Both the position numbers and the translations under genes were made by a program. The notes below the pieces were generated by a model. The model was not told where the DNA came from, made no database searches, and worked only from the letters and a program-made list of their open reading frames with translations. Source: an uncultured Collinsella sp. (GTDB lineage Bacteria; Actinomycetota; Coriobacteriia; Coriobacteriales; Coriobacteriaceae). From it: a stretch of DNA of 64,000 bases. Of this stretch, positions 54,602 to 63,141 are shown one piece after another. The number at the start of each line of letters is the position of its first letter. The first letter of the stretch is position 1. The stretch lies in assembly GCA_958369225.1 (NCBI GenBank), contig CATXID010000001.1, forward strand, positions 186,001 through 250,000. Reading direction: 5' to 3'.

Positions 54602-56059
54602 ATGGACTACAAGATTACCGGCTACGAGCCCGCCCAGCTGTTCCATTTCTTTGAGGAGGTCAGCGCGATCCCCCGTGGGTCTGGCAACGAGAAGGGCATC
54701 AGCGATTTCCTGGTTGCGTTTGCCAAGGAGCGCGGCCTCGACGTGTATCAGGACGAGGTCTACAACGTCATCATTCGCAAGCCCGCATCTGCCGGTGCCG
54801 AGAATGCCCCGACCGTGATGCTGCAGGGCCACATCGATATGGTGTGCGACAAGTTGGGCTCCGTTGAGCACGACTTTACGACCGACGGTATCGACCTGGT
54901 CGTCAAGGACGGCGTCCTCACCGCTAACGGCACCACCCTGGGCGCCGACAACGGCATTGCTGTCGCTCTGATGCTCACTGTTCTCGATGACGATTCGATC
55001 GTTCACCCCGCCCTCGAGTGCGTATTCACCACCGACGAGGAGACCGGCCTGGTCGGCGCCGAGACGCTCGACAAGTCCCAGATCAGTGCCCGCACCATGA
55101 TCAACCTCGATTCCGAGGAGGAGGGCGTGGCCACCGTCAGCTGCGCCGGCGGCGTCGTCGTTACCTACACCTGCCCGATCGTGCGCGAACACAAGACCGG
55201 CAGCACCCTTACGCTCGAGATCTCTGGCCTGCTGGGTGGTCACTCCGGCGCCGACATCAACCTGGAGCGCGGCAACGGCAACCTCATCATGGCCCGCATC
55301 ATCGACCGCTTGATGGTAGCCGGCGAGCCCGCCGTCGTCAGCTTTAACGGCGGCACTAAGGACAACGCCATCAACCGTGAGTGCAAGGCTGTTCTGGTCT
55401 ACGCCGACCACGCTGCCGCCGAGGCAGCGGCGCAGATCGCAAAGGGCATCATCGCCGACGTCACCGCCGAGCTCGAGGTCTTCGACCCCGGCTTTACCTG
55501 CACCGTCGAGATTGCCGACGACGCCGAGGTCGAGGCCATGGACCAGAAGTCCGCGCTTGCCCTCATCCGCGCCCTGCGTCTTGCCCCTAACGGCGTGATT
55601 CGCCGCAACGTCGCCACCGACGGCTCCGTCGAGGTTTCCTCCAACATCGGTGTGGTTGCCACCTCTGACGACCAGGTCAAGATCATGCTGTCCCCGCGCT
55701 CCTCGATCACCTCGCTGCAGAACGAGTTCAAGGACCGCCTGCAGACGCTGGCCGATGTCTTGGGCTTCGACGCCAAGTTTGAGTTCGAGTATCCCGGCTG
55801 GAGCTATGCCGAGCATTCGCCGGTTCGCGACATCTTTGTCGAGAGCTATCGCGAGCTCTTTGGCTCCGAGCTGCGCATCGAGTCCATTCACGCCGGCCTT
55901 GAGTGCGGCCTGTTTGCCGAGGCCCTGCACGGCCTGGACGCCATCGCCGTGGGCCCGACGCTCTCCGATGTCCACACCCCGGACGAGAGCATGGAGCTCG
56001 CTTCTGCCGAGCGTTTCTACGAGCTGCTCATCGACGTCCTCAAGCGTCTCGCTGCGTAA
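54602..56059 (+). CDS. pepD: Aminoacyl-histidine dipeptidase (PepD-like, M20C)
   Basis: 485 residues. A zinc dipeptidase with broad activity on Xaa-His and other dipeptides. The metal motif is in LQGHIDMVCDKLG, with TTLGADNGIAVALMLTVL and TDEETGLVGAETL following, and the lid domain GGHSGADINLERGNGN. AAGGAGG lies 8 bases before ATG at 54602. A monocistronic unit with a terminator after it. Confidence 0.93.
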   Translation: MDYKITGYEPAQLFHFFEEVSAIPRGSGNEKGISDFLVAFAKERGLDVYQDEVYNVIIRKPASAGAENAPTVMLQGHIDMVCDKLGSVEHDFTTDGIDLVVKDGVLTANGTTLGADNGIAVALMLTVLDDDSIVHPALECVFTTDEETGLVGAETLDKSQISARTMINLDSEEEGVATVSCAGGVVVTYTCPIVREHKTGSTLTLEISGLLGGHSGADINLERGNGNLIMARIIDRLMVAGEPAVVSFNGGTKDNAINRECKAVLVYADHAAAEAAAQIAKGIIADVTAELEVFDPGFTCTVEIADDAEVEAMDQKSALALIRALRLAPNGVIRRNVATDGSVEVSSNIGVVATSDDQVKIMLSPRSSITSLQNEFKDRLQTLADVLGFDAKFEFEYPGWSYAEHSPVRDIFVESYRELFGSELRIESIHAGLECGLFAEALHGLDAIAVGPTLSDVHTPDESMELASAERFYELLIDVLKRLAA

Positions 56060-56101
56060 AGGTCGCCTTGGCTAAGCCGCCCTAAAACGGCTGGCTATGA
56101 A

Positions 56102-56138
56102 AACGGCCGCCTGGTGTAATGCCGGGCGGCCGTTATTC
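56102..56138 (+). terminator. Terminator between pepD and mntP
   Basis: Perfect 10-bp stem AACGGCCGCC (56102-56111) with 56125-56134, then ATTCGTT. It stands between convergent genes. Confidence 0.7.
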
Positions 56139-56139
56139 G

Positions 56140-56718
56140 TTACAGTGTGAGGATCCCAAGGTGCTCAAGCAAGATCTTAAGCCCGATGAGGACGAGCACG
56201 ACGCCACCCACGATGGTGGCGGGTTTTTCGTAGCGCGCGCCAAAGGTATGGCCGATTGCTACGCCGGCGACGGAGAAGATAAACGTTGTGACGCCGATAA
56301 GCGATACAGCGGGAACGATGTCAACCGAGAGCGCCGCAAACGAGATACCTACGGCTAGGGCGTCAATCGAGGTGGCAATGGCAAGAATCAGATATTCTGC
56401 CAGGTCAATCTTTTCGGCATCCTTGCCGTCGCCTTCATCCTCGTCCTCGGTAAAGGCCTCCCACAGCATTTTGCCGCCGATGAAGGCCAAAAGGACAAAG
56501 GCGATCCAATGGTCGATGGGTCCGATGATGCCCATGAATTGACTGCCGAGCGCCCATCCGATTACGGGCATGCCGGCCTGAAAACCGCCAAAGAACAGGC
56601 CGAGCACCACGGCGACCTTAAGGTTGATTTTCTTCATGCCAAGGCCCTTGCAGATGGATACGGCAAAGGCGTCCATCGAAAGGCCAACGGCGAGCAACAC
56701 GAGCTCTGCGAGTCCCAT
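56140..56718 (-). CDS. mntP: Manganese efflux pump MntP
   Basis: 192 residues, six helices in two DUF204 halves. The paired acidic motifs are present: GLSMDAFAVSICKGLGMKK in the first helix and ATSIDALAVGISFAALSVDI in the fourth, holding the aspartates needed for export. A charged loop EDEDEGDGKDAE separates the halves. GAGGGAG lies before the start. The ~60-base leader begins with GAGGGAGTAG, faintly like a Mn riboswitch, but is too short to be one. Confidence 0.93.
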   Translation of the reverse strand: MGLAELVLLAVGLSMDAFAVSICKGLGMKKINLKVAVVLGLFFGGFQAGMPVIGWALGSQFMGIIGPIDHWIAFVLLAFIGGKMLWEAFTEDEDEGDGKDAEKIDLAEYLILAIATSIDALAVGISFAALSVDIVPAVSLIGVTTFIFSVAGVAIGHTFGARYEKPATIVGGVVLVLIGLKILLEHLGILTL

Positions 56719-56797
56719 AGTCTGGCTCCCTCTCTGCGGGCGAGTCCGATTACGCGACTACTCCCTCATTAATATGAGACCCGATGCTACCACATGA

Positions 56798-56830
56798 GCA
56801 GTCAAGAGAGCCTCGTCCCAAATGAGCTAC
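56798..56830 (-). repeat. GGGACGGGGCT-family intergenic repeat, copy 4
   Basis: On the minus strand: GTAGCTCATTTGGGACGAGG then CTCTCTTGACTGC. It lies between divergent mntP and disA. Other DNA in this 220-base gap shows nothing further. Confidence 0.5.
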
Positions 56831-56939
56831 CTAAGCTGTGTTCGCTCATTCTGTAAGCATCGGATTTCGCAAGCAACGCAGGGACAAACCGTGAGAAACT
56901 ATTTAGCGTTTATGGAGCGTATACGATGGGAGCGATGCC

Positions 56940-58007
56940 TTGGATAAGAACGAGCTGCAAAAGCGTATGGAACAGGCCATCCGCCTGACGGCACCTGGTC
57001 AGCCGATCCGCACCGCCCTCGACATGATCATCGCCGGTCACCTGGGCGCCCTTATCTGCGTCGGCGACACCGAAAACGTGCTCGCTGCCGGTAACGACGG
57101 CTTCCCGCTCAACATTTCGTTCACCTCGAACCGTCTGTTCGAGCTCTCCAAGATGGACGGTGCCATCGTCATCGACGGCGACCTCACCCAGATCTTGCGC
57201 GCCAACTTCCACCTCAATCCCGATCCCTCGCTTGCCACGAGCGAGACGGGCATGCGTCACCGTACCGCCGCTCGCATGTCGGTGCTCACCGATGCCATCG
57301 TGATCTCGGTCTCGGCCCGTCGTGCCGTCGTCAACGTGTACGTTCACGGCAAGAGCTACGAGATTCAGCCCGTCACCACCATCATGAGCTCGGTCAACCA
57401 GCTCGTCGCCACGCTCCAGACTACCCGTCAGTCGCTCGACCGCTCCCTGCTGCGCCTGACGGCCCTCGAGCTCGACGACTACGTTACGCTCGCCGACATT
57501 ACCGGTATTTTCTCGAGCTTCGAGATCATGCAGCAGGCAAAGACCGAGCTTAAGGATTGCATCGTCAAGCTGGGCAACCAGGGCAAGCTCGTGCAGATGC
57601 AGCTCGAGCAGCTCGCGGGCTCCAGCATGGATACCGAGTATGACCTGATGATTCGCGACTACGCGAGCGATTCCTCCGAGGCAAACGCCGAGAAGATCCG
57701 CGCCGAGCTTAGCCGCATGACGCCCAAGGACCTGTCCGACCCGCAGCACGTGGCGGCGGTTCTGGGTTATGACGACCTGGACGAGGATTCCGTCATGACG
57801 CCGCTGGGCCTGCGCACGCTTTCGCGCGTGTCCGTCGTGCGCGACGGCGTGGCCGAGAAAATCGTCGACGAGTACGGCTCGCTGCAGGAGCTCATGGACG
57901 ACATCAGCGAGGATCCGGAGCGCCTGGGCGACTTTGGCGTTAACAACCCTGCCATTCTTGCGGACTCCCTGTACCGCATGAAGGGCACCAAACAGGGGAA
58001 CGCATAA
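56940..58007 (+). CDS. disA: DNA integrity scanning protein DisA (diadenylate cyclase)
   Basis: 355 residues. It makes c-di-AMP and senses branched DNA. The DAC motifs are MDGAIVIDGD (~71) and GMRHRTAARMS (~105). A helical spine follows, then a C-terminal helix-hairpin-helix region. The start is TTG at 56940, with GGGAG 7 bases upstream; no in-frame ATG fits. Its stop overlaps the ispD start by one base, so c-di-AMP and isoprenoid genes are co-translated. Confidence 0.94.
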   Translation: MDKNELQKRMEQAIRLTAPGQPIRTALDMIIAGHLGALICVGDTENVLAAGNDGFPLNISFTSNRLFELSKMDGAIVIDGDLTQILRANFHLNPDPSLATSETGMRHRTAARMSVLTDAIVISVSARRAVVNVYVHGKSYEIQPVTTIMSSVNQLVATLQTTRQSLDRSLLRLTALELDDYVTLADITGIFSSFEIMQQAKTELKDCIVKLGNQGKLVQMQLEQLAGSSMDTEYDLMIRDYASDSSEANAEKIRAELSRMTPKDLSDPQHVAAVLGYDDLDEDSVMTPLGLRTLSRVSVVRDGVAEKIVDEYGSLQELMDDISEDPERLGDFGVNNPAILADSLYRMKGTKQGNA

Positions 58008-58735
58008 TGGCGCCCGTATGCGCCGTGGTCGTTGCCGGTGGCAGCGGCCAGCGCTTTGGTAACCCCGGTGGCAAGCAGCTCGTCAATGTAGCGGGTCGTC
58101 CGCTTATGAGCTGGTCCATCCGCGCGTTCGATCGGAGCGACAAGGTCGGCCACATCGTGGTGGTGTGTCCTGCCGAGCGTCGTGCCGAGATGCGCCGCCT
58201 GGCCATCGACCCGTTTGACTATGACACGCCCATCAGCTTTGCCGACGCCGGCGATACCCGTCAGGATTCCACCCGTGCCGGCGTGCATGCGGTTCCGGCG
58301 GGTTTCGAATATGTCGCCATTCACGACGGCGCTCGTCCGCTCATTACTACCGAGGCGATCGATCACGCTATCGACGTGCTCGTGAGCGACCGCGCCCTCG
58401 ACGGTGTCGTGTGCGGTCAGCCCGCGATCGACACGCTCAAAATCGTCGACGGCGATAATATCGTCGAGACGCCGCCGCGCGAGCTCTATTGGGCCGCTCA
58501 GACGCCGCAGATCTTTAGCGTCGACGCCATGAAGCGCGCCCATGCCGCGGCGATTGCCGAGGGCTTTATCGGCACGGACGATTCGTCACTGGTCGAGCGC
58601 ATGGGCGGACGCGTTCGTTGCGTCCAGAGCCCGCGCGACAACCTTAAGGTGACGGTGCCCGAGGACCTGCGTCCTGTAACCGCGATTCTGCTCGGTCGCA
58701 TGGCCGAGGGAGAGGACCTTCCCCATGTTCAGTAA
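58007..58735 (+). CDS. ispD: 2-C-methyl-D-erythritol 4-phosphate cytidylyltransferase
   Basis: 242 residues. It makes CDP-methylerythritol in the MEP pathway. VVVAGGSGQRFGNPGGKQLV is the CTP-binding start and FEYVAIHDGARPLITTEAID the metal site region. Its end overlaps ispF by 11 bases. The adjacent ispD-ispF pair is sometimes fused in other bacteria; here they are separate. Confidence 0.95.
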   Translation: MAPVCAVVVAGGSGQRFGNPGGKQLVNVAGRPLMSWSIRAFDRSDKVGHIVVVCPAERRAEMRRLAIDPFDYDTPISFADAGDTRQDSTRAGVHAVPAGFEYVAIHDGARPLITTEAIDHAIDVLVSDRALDGVVCGQPAIDTLKIVDGDNIVETPPRELYWAAQTPQIFSVDAMKRAHAAAIAEGFIGTDDSSLVERMGGRVRCVQSPRDNLKVTVPEDLRPVTAILLGRMAEGEDLPHVQ

Positions 58736-59219
58736 CCTGCGCATTGGCCACGGCTACGACGTCCACCGTTTGGTGGAGGGGCGTCGATGTATCATCGGCG
58801 GGGTCGACATTCCCTACGAGCGCGGCCTGCTGGGCCACTCGGATGCCGATGTGCTCGCGCACGCCTTAGCCGACGCCATTCTGGGCGCCTGCCGCGGGGG
58901 AGACATTGGCAAGCTGTTCCCCGATACCGACCCTGCCTACGAGGGTGCCGACTCGATGGTGCTGCTTGCCCGCGTAATGGACTATGCGCGTGAGCTGGGC
59001 TTTGAGTTTGTCGATGCCGATTGCACCATTGCCTGTCAGCAGCCCAAGATCACCCCGCACCGCGATGCCATGCGCGCCAACCTTGCCCATGCCCTGGGCG
59101 TTGACGTCGAAAACGTGGGCGTCGCCGCCACTACGACCGAAAAGCTCGGTTGGGAAGGCCAGGGCGAGGGGATCGGCGCCTGGGCCGTCTGCCTGCTACA
59201 GAAAACCGTTAAGGAGTAA
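58725..59219 (+). CDS. ispF: 2-C-methyl-D-erythritol 2,4-cyclodiphosphate synthase
   Basis: 164 residues. It cyclises the MEP pathway intermediate. The zinc site is in RIGHGYDVHRLVEG (Asp-x-His) and GHSDADVLAHALADAILG. The C-terminal GVAATTTEKLGWEGQGEGIG is the classic end. GAGAGGAC in ispD serves as ribosome site. cysS starts four bases after the stop. Confidence 0.96.
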   Translation: MFSNLRIGHGYDVHRLVEGRRCIIGGVDIPYERGLLGHSDADVLAHALADAILGACRGGDIGKLFPDTDPAYEGADSMVLLARVMDYARELGFEFVDADCTIACQQPKITPHRDAMRANLAHALGVDVENVGVAATTTEKLGWEGQGEGIGAWAVCLLQKTVKE

Positions 59220-59222
59220 CGA

Positions 59223-60689
59223 ATGCGTATCTACAACAGCGCTACCCATAAAAAGGAAGAGTTCCAGCCCATCGAGTCCGGCAAGGTCCGCATGTATGTG
59301 TGCGGCCCCACGGTCTACGACAACATCCACATTGGCAACGCCCGCACGTTCATCAGCTTTGACGTGATTCGTCGCTGGCTCATCGCGAGCGGCTACGAGG
59401 TCACGTTCGCCCAGAACCTCACCGATGTCGATGACAAGATTATCAAGCGCGCCAACGAGCAGGGCCGTACGGCTGCCGAGGTCGCGACGGAGTTCTCCGA
59501 CAAGTTCATCGGCGTCATGCGCGCCGCCAACGTGCTCGATCCCGATGTGCGCCCCCGCGCCACCAAGGAGATCGGCCCCATGATCGCCATGATCAAGACG
59601 CTTATCGAGCAGGGCCATGCCTATGCCGCCGATAACGGCGACGTGTACTTTGCCGTGCGCAGCGATCCCAACTATGGCCAGGTCTCGGGCCGCAACATCG
59701 ACGACCTTATGGTTGGCGCGCGCATCGAGGAGAACGAGGACAAGAACGACCCGCTCGACTTTGCCCTGTGGAAGGCCGCCAAGCCCGGCGAGCCCAGCTG
59801 GCCGAGCCCCTGGGGCGAGGGCCGTCCCGGTTGGCACACCGAGTGCGCCGCCATGGTGCATCGCTACCTGGGCACCCCAATCGATATTCACGGTGGCGGC
59901 TCCGACCTTGCCTTCCCGCATCATGAGAACGAGTGCGCCCAGGCCACCTGCGCCTGGCACCAGGGCTTCTCCAACACCTGGATGCACACGGGCATGCTGC
60001 TGGTAGACGGCGAGAAGATGTCCAAGTCGCTTGGCAACTTCTTTACGCTGGCCGAGGTGCTCGAGCAGCACTCCGCTGCCGCCCTGCGCCTGCTGATGCT
60101 GCAGACGAGCTATCGTTCGCCGCTCGACTTTTCTTGGGAGCGCCTGGAGGGTGCCGAGAACTCGCTCACGCGTATCGCCGGTACGGTCGAGAACCTGCGC
60201 TGGGCTGCGAACCACGCAACGGCCGATGCCGATGAGGCAGCATCTGAGGCGTTTGCCGCCAAGGCCGCCGAGACCCGTGCCACCTTTAAGGAGTGCATGG
60301 ACGACGACTTTAACACCGCTGGTGCTATGGGTGCTGTCTTTGGCTTTGTGACCGAGTGCAACCAGTACCTGGAGCAGGCGGGCGACGCTGCCGACAAGGC
60401 CGCCGCGCTTGCCGCCGCCGACACGCTGGCCGAGCTGCTCGATACGCTTGGCGTTGAGCTCCCCGAGCCCAAAGTCGAGCTGCCGCTGGGTCTGCTGGGC
60501 GTTGCCGCCGGCTTGGTCGCCTATACGGGTGACGACGTGGACGAGGCCGCTGCCAAGATTCTCGAGGCCCGCGCCGAGGCCCGCGCCGCCAAGAACTGGG
60601 ATCTGGCCGACGCCATCCGCGACCAGCTCAAGGACCTGGGCCTCACCATTGAGGATACTGCCGCCGGCACCCGTATCAAATCTCTCTAA
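59223..60689 (+). CDS. cysS: Cysteinyl-tRNA synthetase
   Basis: 488 residues, class I. The HIGH motif and zinc cysteine are in VCGPTVYDNIHIGNAR, a zinc-site cysteine in GWHTECAAM, and KMSKS in GEKMSKSLGNFFTLAE. The helical anticodon domain is at the end. AAGGAG lies in the short ispF-cysS gap. It closes the disA-ispD-ispF-cysS operon. A nested palindrome follows 23 bases after the stop. Confidence 0.97.
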   Translation: MRIYNSATHKKEEFQPIESGKVRMYVCGPTVYDNIHIGNARTFISFDVIRRWLIASGYEVTFAQNLTDVDDKIIKRANEQGRTAAEVATEFSDKFIGVMRAANVLDPDVRPRATKEIGPMIAMIKTLIEQGHAYAADNGDVYFAVRSDPNYGQVSGRNIDDLMVGARIEENEDKNDPLDFALWKAAKPGEPSWPSPWGEGRPGWHTECAAMVHRYLGTPIDIHGGGSDLAFPHHENECAQATCAWHQGFSNTWMHTGMLLVDGEKMSKSLGNFFTLAEVLEQHSAAALRLLMLQTSYRSPLDFSWERLEGAENSLTRIAGTVENLRWAANHATADADEAASEAFAAKAAETRATFKECMDDDFNTAGAMGAVFGFVTECNQYLEQAGDAADKAAALAAADTLAELLDTLGVELPEPKVELPLGLLGVAAGLVAYTGDDVDEAAAKILEARAEARAAKNWDLADAIRDQLKDLGLTIEDTAAGTRIKSL

Positions 60690-60711
60690 TTCCCGCGGGT
60701 TTCCCAAGCAC

Positions 60712-60814
60712 CCGACCGCCCGAGCCACGGCACCTTGCCTTTCAATCGTCGGGCATGACCTCAAGGTCTATGCCCTCCTCTTTCAAGGCAATCTGCCGCA
60801 CCTCGGGCGGTCGG
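60712..60814. repeat. Nested palindrome after cysS sharing its core with the lysS 3' region
   Basis: Four levels: outer 13-bp perfect arms CCGACCGCCCGAG (60712-60724 with 60802-60814); GGCA/TGCC; TTGCCTT/AAGGCAA (60735-60741 with 60785-60791); and inner GGGCAT-GACCT-CA-AGGTC-T-ATGCCC (60751-60775). The inner 23 bases match 48795-48817 except for three loop bases, including the same bulged T. Confidence 0.85.
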
Positions 60815-60856
60815 TCTATTTGTTTCGTTTGATAGTTGTATTTAGGAGGTCGCCTT

Positions 60857-61771
60857 ATGGCCGACAATCGCAAGCGTGCACCGCGCGGAGGCAAGCAGGC
60901 TGCTTCTGGCTCGCGTCCGATTCGCCGCAACGACCGCGCTGCCGCTCCCAAGGGCCAGCGCGAGCGCTCACAGGCTGCTCGTCCGCAGCGCGAGCGTAGC
61001 CGCGATAACGTTCAGGTTCCCAAGGGCGAGTTTATCGAAGGTCGCCGTGCTGCCGCCGAGGCGCTACGCACTGGTTTTCCCATCAAGTGCGCGCTCATCG
61101 CCGAGGGCGGGGAGCGCGATGCCGCCCTGTCTCGTCTGGTCGACGACCTCAACGCTGCAGGCGTCCGCATTAAGTATGTGCCGCGCGCGCAGCTCGATGC
61201 GCTGTCGAGCCATGGCGCCCACCAGGGCATTGCGCTCGAGGTTGGCAACTTCCCCTATGCCGATGTTGCCGATATCCTCGACCGTGCGGGCGACGGTCCG
61301 GCGCTCGTCATCGTGCTCGACCATGTGACCGACGACGGAAACTTTGGAGCCATCGTGCGCTCCGCCGAGGTTGTGGGCGCGGCCGGCGTCGTCATCGCCA
61401 ATAAGCGTGCTGCCGGCGTGACCGTGGGCAGCTACAAGACCTCTGCCGGCGCCGTCATGCACCTGCCTATCGCGCAGGTGCCCAACATCGCCCGTGCGCT
61501 CGATGACCTCAAGGCCGCTGGCTTTTGGGTGGGCGGTGCCTCCGAGCACGCCGAGGGCAGTTGCTGGGATGCTCCCTTCGAGGGCCGCGTGGCGCTTGTC
61601 ATGGGTTCCGAGGGCGACGGCATCTCGCGCCTGGTGCTCGAGAAATGCGACTTTTTGACTAAGCTTCCCCAGCGCGGCATGACCGAGAGCCTCAATGTTG
61701 CCCAGGCGACCACTGCGCTGTGCTTTGAGTGGCTGCGCCGCAATGCCGGCGAGCTCATGGGGGAGGAGTAG
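60857..61771 (+). CDS. rlmB: 23S rRNA (guanosine-2'-O-) methyltransferase RlmB / TrmH family
   Basis: 304 residues. The first ~60 are basic and disordered (RNA-binding tail). An L30e-like substrate domain follows (GRRAAAEALRTGFPIKCALI). The SPOUT methyltransferase domain has VLDHVTDDGNFGAIVRSAEV, VMGSEGDGISRLVLEKCD and the knot-forming ESLNVAQATTALCFEWLRR. G2251 methylation is the usual role. The start at 60857 follows AGGAGGT. The NYN gene begins 3 bases after the stop. Confidence 0.9.
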   Translation: MADNRKRAPRGGKQAASGSRPIRRNDRAAAPKGQRERSQAARPQRERSRDNVQVPKGEFIEGRRAAAEALRTGFPIKCALIAEGGERDAALSRLVDDLNAAGVRIKYVPRAQLDALSSHGAHQGIALEVGNFPYADVADILDRAGDGPALVIVLDHVTDDGNFGAIVRSAEVVGAAGVVIANKRAAGVTVGSYKTSAGAVMHLPIAQVPNIARALDDLKAAGFWVGGASEHAEGSCWDAPFEGRVALVMGSEGDGISRLVLEKCDFLTKLPQRGMTESLNVAQATTALCFEWLRRNAGELMGEE

Positions 61772-61774
61772 CGC

Positions 61775-62452
61775 ATGTCCAAGAAGAACCGCGCCAAGTC
61801 CAAGGCCAAGCGCTTTGGCGAGGGCTCGGCCAAGCCGATTGTTTCGGCCGCGACCTATGGCGTGGGCGGCAATGCGTTTGCGCAGGCCATCGCCGATCCG
61901 GTCTCGACGGTGCACTCCAATAAGCCCGAGTTGCTGGTGGTCGACGGTTACAACGTGATCCACTGCACGCCGCGCTACGAAAAGCTCGTGTACGACCATT
62001 CCGACGATCCATACTCCAGTGACGTTCACGATATGGCGCGCACCGCCCTCATCAACGACGTCGCCGCCTTTGCCCAGGGCCGCTACGAGGCCGTGATCGT
62101 GTTCGACGGCGCGGGCAATATCTCCAACGAGCGCCCCAACCTGCCGGCCCGCGGCGTGCGCATCGAGTTTTCGCCGACGGGCGTCTCTGCCGATACTGTG
62201 GTGCAAAAGCTCTGCATCGAGGCGCGCGAGGAAGGCCGCGCGTGCTCCGTGGTATCGAGCGACGGCACGATCCAAGCCGTCGTCATGGGCAAGGGCGTTA
62301 CGCGCATCTCGAGCCGTATGCTGGTGGACGAGATCAAACAGATCGATAACGACGTTCACGAGGCAGAGGAAGCTCCGCAGATCAAGATGACTCTGGGCAG
62401 CCGCCTGAGCCCCGATGCCCTGGCCAAGCTCAAGGCCCTGCGCGGGAGGTAG
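61775..62452 (+). CDS. NYN domain (YacP-like) predicted ribonuclease
   Basis: 225 residues. A basic N-terminal tail (KKNRAKSKAKRFGEGSAKP) precedes the PIN-like NYN core with the acidic motif LLVVDGYNVIHCTP. VIVFDGAGNISNERPNLPAR, SADTVVQKLCIEAREEGR and SVVSSDGTIQAVVMGKG follow. The YacP family is thought to cleave structured RNA. The rlmB-yacP pairing is also found in firmicutes next to cysS, which supports a role in rRNA or tRNA metabolism. Confidence 0.85.
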   Translation: MSKKNRAKSKAKRFGEGSAKPIVSAATYGVGGNAFAQAIADPVSTVHSNKPELLVVDGYNVIHCTPRYEKLVYDHSDDPYSSDVHDMARTALINDVAAFAQGRYEAVIVFDGAGNISNERPNLPARGVRIEFSPTGVSADTVVQKLCIEAREEGRACSVVSSDGTIQAVVMGKGVTRISSRMLVDEIKQIDNDVHEAEEAPQIKMTLGSRLSPDALAKLKALRGR

Positions 62453-62492
62453 GCAGACCTTCAATGGGGGCTGCTTTCTCGATTGACCAACC

Positions 62493-62520
62493 AACTGGTT
62501 TGTAATCAGTGGGTTGCAGG
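62493..62520 (+). pseudogene. Fragment of tRNA-Thr(TGT)
   Basis: 28 bases match 27 of 28 with 62701-62728 of the intact tRNA-Thr 208 bases downstream, covering the anticodon arm to the start of the T arm. The rest of the tRNA is missing. A hairpin ACGAATAGTTTT (62535-62546 with 62565-62576) follows. Confidence 0.75.
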
Positions 62521-62617
62521 CCGGCCTCGCCAAAACGAATAGTTTTTGGTTCTGGCGAACAGATAAAACTATTCGTTCTGACGAAGGGTTTTGAGATGTG
62601 GTCGGTCAAAGGGTCTG

Positions 62618-62646
62618 TTGCGCCTCGTCCGTAATTCCTTTATTCT
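62618..62646 (+). promoter_or_regulatory. Promoter of tRNA-Thr(TGT)
   Basis: TTGCGC (62618-62623) and TATTCT (62641-62646) with 17-base spacing, about 30 bases before the tRNA. Confidence 0.6.
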
Positions 62647-62676
62647 TAACTGGCTTCGCGCGAAAGCGCCAAGTGT

Positions 62677-62751
62677 GCCAGTGTGGCGCAACGGTAGCGC
62701 AACTGATTTGTAATCAGTGGGTTGCAGGTTCGATTCCTGTCACTGGCTCCA
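62677..62751 (+). tRNA. tRNA-Thr (anticodon TGT)
   Basis: Acceptor GCCAGTG pairs with CACTGGC. The anticodon arm ACTGA-TTTGTAA-TCAGT gives TGT. The T arm is CAGGTTCGATTCCTG and CCA is encoded. A 13-bp terminator follows. Confidence 0.96.
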
Positions 62752-62760
62752 TGAGAGTTT

Positions 62761-62797
62761 CGGGCCCTGTTCCTTGTGGGACAGGGCCCGTTTCTTA
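62761..62797 (+). terminator. Terminator of tRNA-Thr(TGT)
   Basis: CGGGCCCTGTTCC pairs with GGGACAGGGCCCG (one G-U) around TTGT, then TTTCTTATTT. Confidence 0.9.
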
Positions 62798-62842
62798 TTT
62801 TGGTGAGTAATCAGGCTCAGCGTCCTTCTCATTCCCCAATTC

Positions 62843-63060
62843 GTCTCAATCTGTAACACCAAGACGGTTTAATCGTTTCTAACTGTTACAGACCGAGACA
62901 ATGCCAGGTGCCCGCAGAAAAACATCTCGATCTGTAACACGAAGGGGCGGAAAACCGTTCGTACTGTTACAGAATGAGACGTAAGCTGAGGTCTCTGCGT
63001 AATATCTCGATCTGTAACAGATAGGGGAGAAAATGTTCTCTAAATGTTACAGATCGAGAC
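62843..63060. repeat. Three tandem 57-nt inverted-repeat units
   Basis: Units at 62843-62899, 62924-62980 and 63004-63060 are each exactly 57 nt, with 24- and 23-nt unrelated spacers. All share the ends TCTCgATCTGTAACA and TGTTACAGAnnGAGAC, which pair. The 25-nt centres differ in sequence, yet each can form an inner stem: AGACG/CGTTTCT; CGAA and CGG with CCG and TTCG; GAGA/TCTC. No gene lies here. Function unknown. Confidence 0.88.
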
Positions 63061-63141
63061 AAAGGCCGGGCCGGTCCCAGTCATCCTGGTCGAGCGAGGA
63101 TTTCCGGACATACGAGGGTGGAAAATCCCCCGCCTAGTGAA

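Noticed and set aside
56719..56780. Manganese (yybP-ykoY) riboswitch before mntP
   Set aside because: Only a GAGGGAGTAG-like piece is present; the second conserved half is missing and the leader is too short.
62843..63060. CRISPR array
   Set aside because: Repeat units are 57 nt, palindromic and imperfect, spacers are 23-24 nt, only three units exist, and no cas gene is present.
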